In this document: positions 59,511 through 64,000 of the stretch, one piece after another
Position numbering within the stretch: the first letter of the stretch is position 1
Layout: every line of letters starts with the position of its first letter
Assembly (NCBI GenBank): GCA_964462985.1
Contig: CAYXAA010000016.1
Span: 22,292-86,291, forward strand
Origin: CAYXAA01 sp964462985
Lineage (GTDB): Bacteria; Pseudomonadota; Alphaproteobacteria; Rhizobiales; Stappiaceae
Direction: 5' to 3'
DNA length: 64,000 nt
Position numbers and translations under genes: made by a program
The notes under the pieces: model-generated
Told to the model about the DNA's origin: nothing
What the model saw: the letters and a program-made list of their open reading frames with translations, nothing else
Databases searched by the model: none

Positions 59511-60532
59511 CCGATGGTCACCCCGACCTTGCCGACATGCTTGCCGGCCTGCAGGTATTCGAGCCCGTCGCGCAGCGTTTCCAGCGTAAAGACTGCCTTG
59601 TCCATCACCGGCTTCATCCCGTGCACGGCAATCGCCTCCACCATCTTCTGCAACGCAGCCCGGCTGCCGGCGGTGACGCCTTCGATCCGCGTCTCTTGCA
59701 TGGCAACGATGGGCAAATTCAGCTCGGCCCTTGGGCCGGTGACGACTCCGATCATGCCGATGAAGCCGCCAAGCCCCATCGCCCGCATCGTTTGTTTCAG
59801 CGTCGCTGCGCCGCCAATCTCGACTGCATGGGTGATCCCCCGCCGCCCGGTGAGTGCATTGATTGTCTTCCCCCACTCCTCGTCCTCGCGGTAGTTCACC
59901 ACATGGGCCGCGCCAAGCGACTTCAGCAGTTCCATCTTCTCACCGCTCGACGACGTAGCGTAAACTTCAGCCCCCGCCATCACCGCGAACTGCAGCGCGA
60001 AGAGCGAAACGCCTCCGGTCCCCTGAATCAGCACCCGGTCACCGGGGCCAACCTTGCCCTTGGTGATCACTGCGTTCCATGCCGTGGCCGCCGCGCAGGG
60101 CAGCGCCGCGCCGTCCATATCGGAAATTGCATCGGGTAGCTTCACTACCGCATCCTGCCGGAAACAGCGGAACTCGCAGGCGACCCCGTCGAAGCGCCCG
60201 CCGAGGTCGGACATGACATGCTCCGCCCGCAAAGGTCCGGCCTGCCAATCGGGGAAAAAGCAGCCGATTACGCGGTCGCCGGGCCTGAGACCGCGGACGC
60301 CGGGGCCGACCGCGACGACCTCGCCCGCGCCGTCCGACAACGGGATCAACTTCTCCTGCTTTTGCAACGAGCCATAGCCGCCCTTGACCGCGAGAATGTC
60401 GCGGAAGTTGAGGCTCACCGCCTTCATCCGCACCAGCACCTCGCCCGCACCCGGCTCCGGGTCCGGCAGATCCACGATGGTTAGATTTTCCAGCCCCATC
60501 GGATCGACCATCGCTGCTCTCATCGACCGCAT
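59507..60532 (-). CDS. Zinc-independent MDR-family quinone oxidoreductase/enoyl reductase-like protein
   Basis: A medium-chain dehydrogenase/reductase (341 aa). N-terminal GroES-like domain: LENLTIVDLPDPEPGAGEVLVRMKAVSLNFRDILAVKGGY and PLSDGAGEVVAVGPGVRGLRPGDRVIG. NADPH-binding domain: GDRVLIQGTGGVSLFALQFAVMAGAEVYATSSSGEKMELLKSLGA. The zinc-binding cysteines of alcohol dehydrogenases are absent. Members reduce quinones or the double bond of enones or enoyl-CoA, which would suit an intermediate here. It starts 6 bases after the FadJ-like gene. Confidence 0.9.
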   Translation of the reverse strand: MRSMRAAMVDPMGLENLTIVDLPDPEPGAGEVLVRMKAVSLNFRDILAVKGGYGSLQKQEKLIPLSDGAGEVVAVGPGVRGLRPGDRVIGCFFPDWQAGPLRAEHVMSDLGGRFDGVACEFRCFRQDAVVKLPDAISDMDGAALPCAAATAWNAVITKGKVGPGDRVLIQGTGGVSLFALQFAVMAGAEVYATSSSGEKMELLKSLGAAHVVNYREDEEWGKTINALTGRRGITHAVEIGGAATLKQTMRAMGLGGFIGMIGVVTGPRAELNLPIVAMQETRIEGVTAGSRAALQKMVEAIAVHGMKPVMDKAVFTLETLRDGLEYLQAGKHVGKVGVTIG

Positions 60533-60538
60533 CCCCGT

Positions 60539-62638
60539 TCAAAGCGCGTGGAACCGTTCGCCCGCCGCCGCCATCGCTCGCAGCTTGTCCGGCACTGCAA
60601 AACGGGCACCGAAGCGGTCGGCCAGCGCATCGCATCTGACAACGAACTCTGCTGCGCCAATCGTGTCGATATAGGCGAAGGGCCCGCCCAGATGCGCCGG
60701 GTAACCCCAGCCCATGACCGCGGCCATGTCGGCGGTCAACGGATCGGTCACGGTGCCGTCCTCCAGCGCCCGGACAGCCTCGAGCGACTGCGTGCAGATG
60801 AGCCGCGCCTCGGCTTCCTCCGCCGTCACCTCGGCCTCGACCGGGAACAGCTGTGCAAGCCCCGGCCAGATGCGCGGCTTGCCATCCTCGTAGCTGTACA
60901 GGCCCTTACCCGCCAACTTGCCCTCGCGGCCCGCGCCAGTCAGCTTGTCGAGCGCCTCGATCCCGCGCGTTCCGATCATGCAGACGGGTGCGCCTTCGCC
61001 GCTCATGGAGGCCATGATGTCCCTTAGAAGCGGCAGTTTGGTCAGGTCAGCCAGCGTCGCCGCGCCGATGGGAAAGCCGTTCCGCAGCATGACATTGTCG
61101 ATCACCTGCGGCGCCACGCCCTCGGCCACCAGCGTCATGCCCTCGCTCGACATCGAGGTGACAATCCGGCTGGTGTAGAAGCCAAGTCCGTCATTCACCA
61201 CGATCACGTGCTTGCCCAGCGCGGCTGCGATGGATTGCGCAGCCGACTTCACGGCTTCCGACGTCTGGTCGGTATGGACGATCTCAAGCAGCTTCATCAC
61301 TTCGACGGGAGCGAAGAAATGCATCCCGATCATCCGCGACGGATCCTTGAGCACCGGGGCCAGCCCGCCGATCGGCAGTGTCGAGGTATTCGATGCGATC
61401 GGCACATCCCCTCGCGTCGCCGCCTCGATCTTCTTCAGCACCTCGTGCTTGATCTTCGTGCGCTCGAATACCGCCTCGATCACGAAGGCGACCTTGTTGA
61501 GCGCAGCATAATCCGCCCCGGCCGAGATCCGCGCCATCAGCGCATCGGCCTTGTCCTGGCTCATTCGACCGCGTTTGACCTGCCGCGCGGCAATCGCTGC
61601 GATGCGTTCAAGGCTTTCGGCTGCCTTGTCGTCCGAGATGTCGATCAGCACCACATCATGGCCAGCCTTTGCTGCCGAGAACGCAATGCCAGTGCCCATT
61701 GTGCCGCCGCCGACGACGCCAATAGAACCGATGGCTAGGCTCCCATCGGCCCGTGGCCGCGCCGCACGGGGCGCATAAAACAGCGTGCGGATCCGGTTCT
61801 TGGCCTCGACGCTCGACGCCAGCGCGAGGAACTGCCGCCGCTCGATCGCCAGCGCCGGGTCGATCTTCCGTTCCAGCCCGTGATGCAGACAGTACAGGAT
61901 CGCCTTGGCCGCCGCATCCGTCCCAGCGCTCTTCTGACGCATTCTCGCCCAGGCGTCTGCGAACCACCTTCGCCCCTTCTGGCTGTTGGGGTCGAGCCCC
62001 GGCAACGTGAACCCGCGCCTGTCCCATGGCTGTTGCACCGCCCCTGCTCCGCGTGCCCATTCCGCCGCGCGGTCGAGCAAGTCCTCAGCCGGCACCAACT
62101 CGTCCACCAGCCCGGCCTCCAGCGCCGCCTGTGCACTAAGGGGCTTCCCCGTAAGCACAAGTTCTGCCGCCTTCTCAAGTCCCACCATTCGGGGCAGTCG
62201 TTGCGTGCCCCCCGCGCCGGGCATCAGGCCCAGCCCGATCTCGGGCTGGCCAAACTGAGCGTCCGGACGATCCGCGGCAATACGCCGGTGACAACCCATG
62301 GCGAGTTCGTACCCACCGCCCAATGCAGTGCCGTTCAGTGCCGCTACCACCGGCTTGCCACCGGTTTCGAGCTTCCGAAGGGCCGCAGTAAAGTGATCGA
62401 CGATCACGGCCACGGCTTCTGGCGTCGTTGCCGCTCGCAATTCGTCCAGGTCGCCGCCCGCCATGAACCCGTCCTTGGCAGACGTAATGACAATCCCCTT
62501 GACGGACTCGCTTCCCAGGACCTCCTCCACGACGGCCCCAAACTCGGCGTTGAAAGCCGCCGACATAACGTTGACGGCCCCGCCGGTGTCGATGGTCAGG
62601 CAGGTGATCCCGCCGTCTAGCATGGTTTTGGTTATCAT
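60539..62638 (-). CDS. FadJ-like enoyl-CoA hydratase/3-hydroxyacyl-CoA dehydrogenase
   Basis: A full-length bifunctional beta-oxidation enzyme (699 aa). The crotonase domain (1-190) has FMAGGDLDELR, ALNGTALGGGYELAMGCHRRIAA and FGQPEIGLGLMPGAGGTQRLPR with both glutamates. The dehydrogenase domain has IGVVGGGTMGTGIAFSAAKAGHDVVLIDIS, SNTSTLPIGGL, the catalytic MHFFAPVEVMKLLEIV (His then Glu 12 residues on), and GKHVIVVNDGLGFYTSRI. Two C-terminal helical domains follow. The ATG at 62638 is chosen; a GTG at 62644 overlapping the thiolase stop is possible. It lies between thiolase and MDR genes. Confidence 0.93.
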   Translation of the reverse strand: MITKTMLDGGITCLTIDTGGAVNVMSAAFNAEFGAVVEEVLGSESVKGIVITSAKDGFMAGGDLDELRAATTPEAVAVIVDHFTAALRKLETGGKPVVAALNGTALGGGYELAMGCHRRIAADRPDAQFGQPEIGLGLMPGAGGTQRLPRMVGLEKAAELVLTGKPLSAQAALEAGLVDELVPAEDLLDRAAEWARGAGAVQQPWDRRGFTLPGLDPNSQKGRRWFADAWARMRQKSAGTDAAAKAILYCLHHGLERKIDPALAIERRQFLALASSVEAKNRIRTLFYAPRAARPRADGSLAIGSIGVVGGGTMGTGIAFSAAKAGHDVVLIDISDDKAAESLERIAAIAARQVKRGRMSQDKADALMARISAGADYAALNKVAFVIEAVFERTKIKHEVLKKIEAATRGDVPIASNTSTLPIGGLAPVLKDPSRMIGMHFFAPVEVMKLLEIVHTDQTSEAVKSAAQSIAAALGKHVIVVNDGLGFYTSRIVTSMSSEGMTLVAEGVAPQVIDNVMLRNGFPIGAATLADLTKLPLLRDIMASMSGEGAPVCMIGTRGIEALDKLTGAGREGKLAGKGLYSYEDGKPRIWPGLAQLFPVEAEVTAEEAEARLICTQSLEAVRALEDGTVTDPLTADMAAVMGWGYPAHLGGPFAYIDTIGAAEFVVRCDALADRFGARFAVPDKLRAMAAAGERFHAL

Positions 62639-62640
62639 CG

Positions 62641-63855
62641 TCACGCCGCCACCCGCTCGATCGTCGTGGCAACGCCCATGCCGAGCCCTACGCAAAGCGT
62701 GGCCACCCCGGTGCCGCCACCAGAGCGCTCCAGTTCGTCCAGCAGCGTGTTGACAAGGATTACCCCCGTTGCCCCGATGGGATGGCCCATCGAAATGCCG
62801 CCCCCGTTAACGTTGATCCGGTCATGGCCAACACCGGTCCGTTCCATGAAATGCAGCACAACGGAGGCGAATGCCTCGTTCACCTCATAGAGGTCAATGT
62901 CACCCTGCCCCATTCTCGCCCGCGTCAACGCCTGCGCCGTTGCGTCCGCCGGAGAGGCGAGCATCAGGCAAGGGTCCATCGCTGTGGTGGAGAAGCTCAC
63001 GATCTTCGCGCGCGGGGTAAGCCCCAGCCTCTTGCCCGCCTCGCGGGTGCCGATCAGCATCGCGGCTGCCGCGTCCACGATGCCCGAAGAATTCCCGGCG
63101 GTGTGCACGTGCGCCACCTCGAGCACATGGGGATATCGCTGGCGCACCACTGCGTCGAAGCCGCCCTTTTCGCCCATCTCGGCGAAGGCCGGGGGAAGCT
63201 GCGCCAGATCGCTGACGGTGGTGTTGCGCCGGATGTGTTCGTCACGCTCCAGCAGCACGTGGCCGTTCATGTCCGTGACCGTTACGACCGACCGGTTGAA
63301 CCGCCCCTCGTCCCATGCCCGCGCTGCGCGGGCATGGCTTTCGGCGGCATAGGCGTCGACATCGCTCCGGCTGTGACCAGAAACCGTGGCCAGCAGATCG
63401 GCGGCCACGCCCAGTGGCGTATGATGTGCGACGTCGTTGAACACAGCATCTGACCCGTTCGGACCGCCCGTTGCGGAAATCGGAATGAGTGACATCATCT
63501 CGATCCCGCCAGCCACGATCAGATCAGCCTGCCCCGCCATCACCCGACCAGCCGCGGCATTGACAGCGTCGAGCCCCGAAGCACAGAAGCGGCTGACAGT
63601 GAGACCCGGGATGGTATCGGGCATGCCCGCCAGCAGGACGGCAGAACGCGCCAAATTGGCGCCCTGGTCGTTCACCCCGTCGCCTACGCCAAAGATCACA
63701 TCATCGGGCGCAGCCCCGGAAAACTGCGTCCGCGCGTCGAGTGCCTTCAGCACATGGGCGCCGAGTTCGACGGGCGAGAGCGTGTGCAGCGCACCGCCGG
63801 GTCGTCCTTTGCCGCGAGGGGTCCGCACGGCGTCGAAAATCAGTGCCTCGGGCAA
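62641..63855 (-). CDS. Acetyl-CoA acetyltransferase (thiolase)
   Basis: A thiolase of the degradative type (404 aa). The nucleophilic Cys is in TVSRFCASGLDAVNAAA, then EVNEAFASVVL, GGGISMGHPIGATG and the second catalytic Cys in VATLCVGLGMG. I chose a TTG start at 63855 because GAGGAGG lies just upstream and LPEALIFDAVRTPRGKG is the natural family N-terminus. It is the first gene of the operon thiolase-FadJ-MDR-thioesterase, 65 bases from operator copy 9. It would release acetyl-CoA (or propionyl-CoA) in the last step. Confidence 0.93.
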   Translation of the reverse strand: MPEALIFDAVRTPRGKGRPGGALHTLSPVELGAHVLKALDARTQFSGAAPDDVIFGVGDGVNDQGANLARSAVLLAGMPDTIPGLTVSRFCASGLDAVNAAAGRVMAGQADLIVAGGIEMMSLIPISATGGPNGSDAVFNDVAHHTPLGVAADLLATVSGHSRSDVDAYAAESHARAARAWDEGRFNRSVVTVTDMNGHVLLERDEHIRRNTTVSDLAQLPPAFAEMGEKGGFDAVVRQRYPHVLEVAHVHTAGNSSGIVDAAAAMLIGTREAGKRLGLTPRAKIVSFSTTAMDPCLMLASPADATAQALTRARMGQGDIDLYEVNEAFASVVLHFMERTGVGHDRINVNGGGISMGHPIGATGVILVNTLLDELERSGGGTGVATLCVGLGMGVATTIERVAA

Positions 63856-63920
63856 TCTGGTCTCCTCCTCGCAAGCCCTACCGTCTCCCTGGGAGGCGGT
63901 TCGATCGTGACGCATTATTA

Positions 63921-63934
63921 TTTAATTTGTTAAA
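63921..63934. promoter_or_regulatory. Operator copy 9, perfect TTTAA-N4-TTAAA
   Basis: TTTAATTTGTTAAA, identical to copy 4, 65 bases upstream of the thiolase operon. The remaining bases to 64000 hold no recognised gene. Confidence 0.65.
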
Positions 63935-64000
63935 CTAGAATCAAGGCGATTCCGCTTTTCGCGGCCATTTCCTTTGCCTGTCGACGCGGATGTAGCCCCT

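Noticed and set aside
1..64000. Search for CRISPR arrays, tRNA/rRNA genes, insertion sequences and prophage genes
   Set aside because: No regular repeats, cloverleaf-type genes, transposase motifs or phage proteins were recognised by eye; a tool run could still find small ones.

Overview
The window looks like chromosome (or a large replicon) of a GC-rich alphaproteobacterium, most likely of the Rhizobiales/Hyphomicrobiales. The reasons are the dense GC-rich codons, the ATGA/GTGA/TGATG stop-start overlaps, the abundance of ABC and TRAP uptake systems, and the Wzx/Wzy exopolysaccharide locus. I saw no rRNA, tRNA, CRISPR array, phage gene or recognisable transposase.

Region 1 (1-18930) is an extracellular polysaccharide locus with nearly all parts of a Wzx/Wzy pathway. 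A leftward operon encodes an outer-membrane export lipoprotein, three glycosyltransferases and a Wzz/GumC-type co-polymerase cut by the window edge. A rightward set encodes a Wzy-like polymerase, an exported beta-helix protein, a WecG/TagA-type transferase, the initiating undecaprenyl-phosphate sugar transferase, UDP-glucuronate decarboxylase (UDP-xylose), two more glycosyltransferases, a Wzx flippase and GDP-fucose synthase. A PhyH-like dioxygenase sits reversed inside it. Region 2 (19176-21966) is an EmrAB-like efflux pair.

Region 3 (22366-32287) is a rightward sugar or sugar-alcohol operon: RbsB/A/C-type ABC importer, SorC-type regulator, aldo/keto reductase, GlpD-like flavoprotein, LsrF-like aldolase and FGGY kinase, ending in a broken GMC oxidoreductase. 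It resembles an AI-2 (Lsr) operon with polyol-type redox enzymes added. Next come another pseudogene remnant, an SDR dehydrogenase and an aldehyde dehydrogenase (to 35391), then about 1.3 kb without a recognisable gene.

Region 4 (36688-64000) is the most interesting. It is a 27-kb catabolic cluster with several transcription units on both strands: two SnoaL-like proteins, a compact crotonase/3-hydroxyacyl-CoA dehydrogenase fusion, a MarR regulator with an AT-hook-like tail, two acyl-CoA ligases (one feruloyl-CoA-synthase-like), two TRAP transporters, an SsuABC-type ABC importer, an arylmalonate-decarboxylase-like enzyme, a 3-hydroxyisobutyrate-dehydrogenase-like enzyme, two DUF3237-like proteins, a vanillyl-alcohol-oxidase-type flavoprotein, an enoyl-CoA hydratase, a hotdog thioesterase, a quinone reductase-like MDR protein, a FadJ-like protein and a thiolase. 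Nine intergenic copies of an AT-rich palindrome (TTTAA-N4-TTAAA) lie in front of the transcription units. I infer a single regulon, probably controlled by the MarR protein, for uptake, CoA activation and beta-oxidation-like breakdown of an aromatic or branched carboxylic acid. The substrate is not identifiable from sequence.
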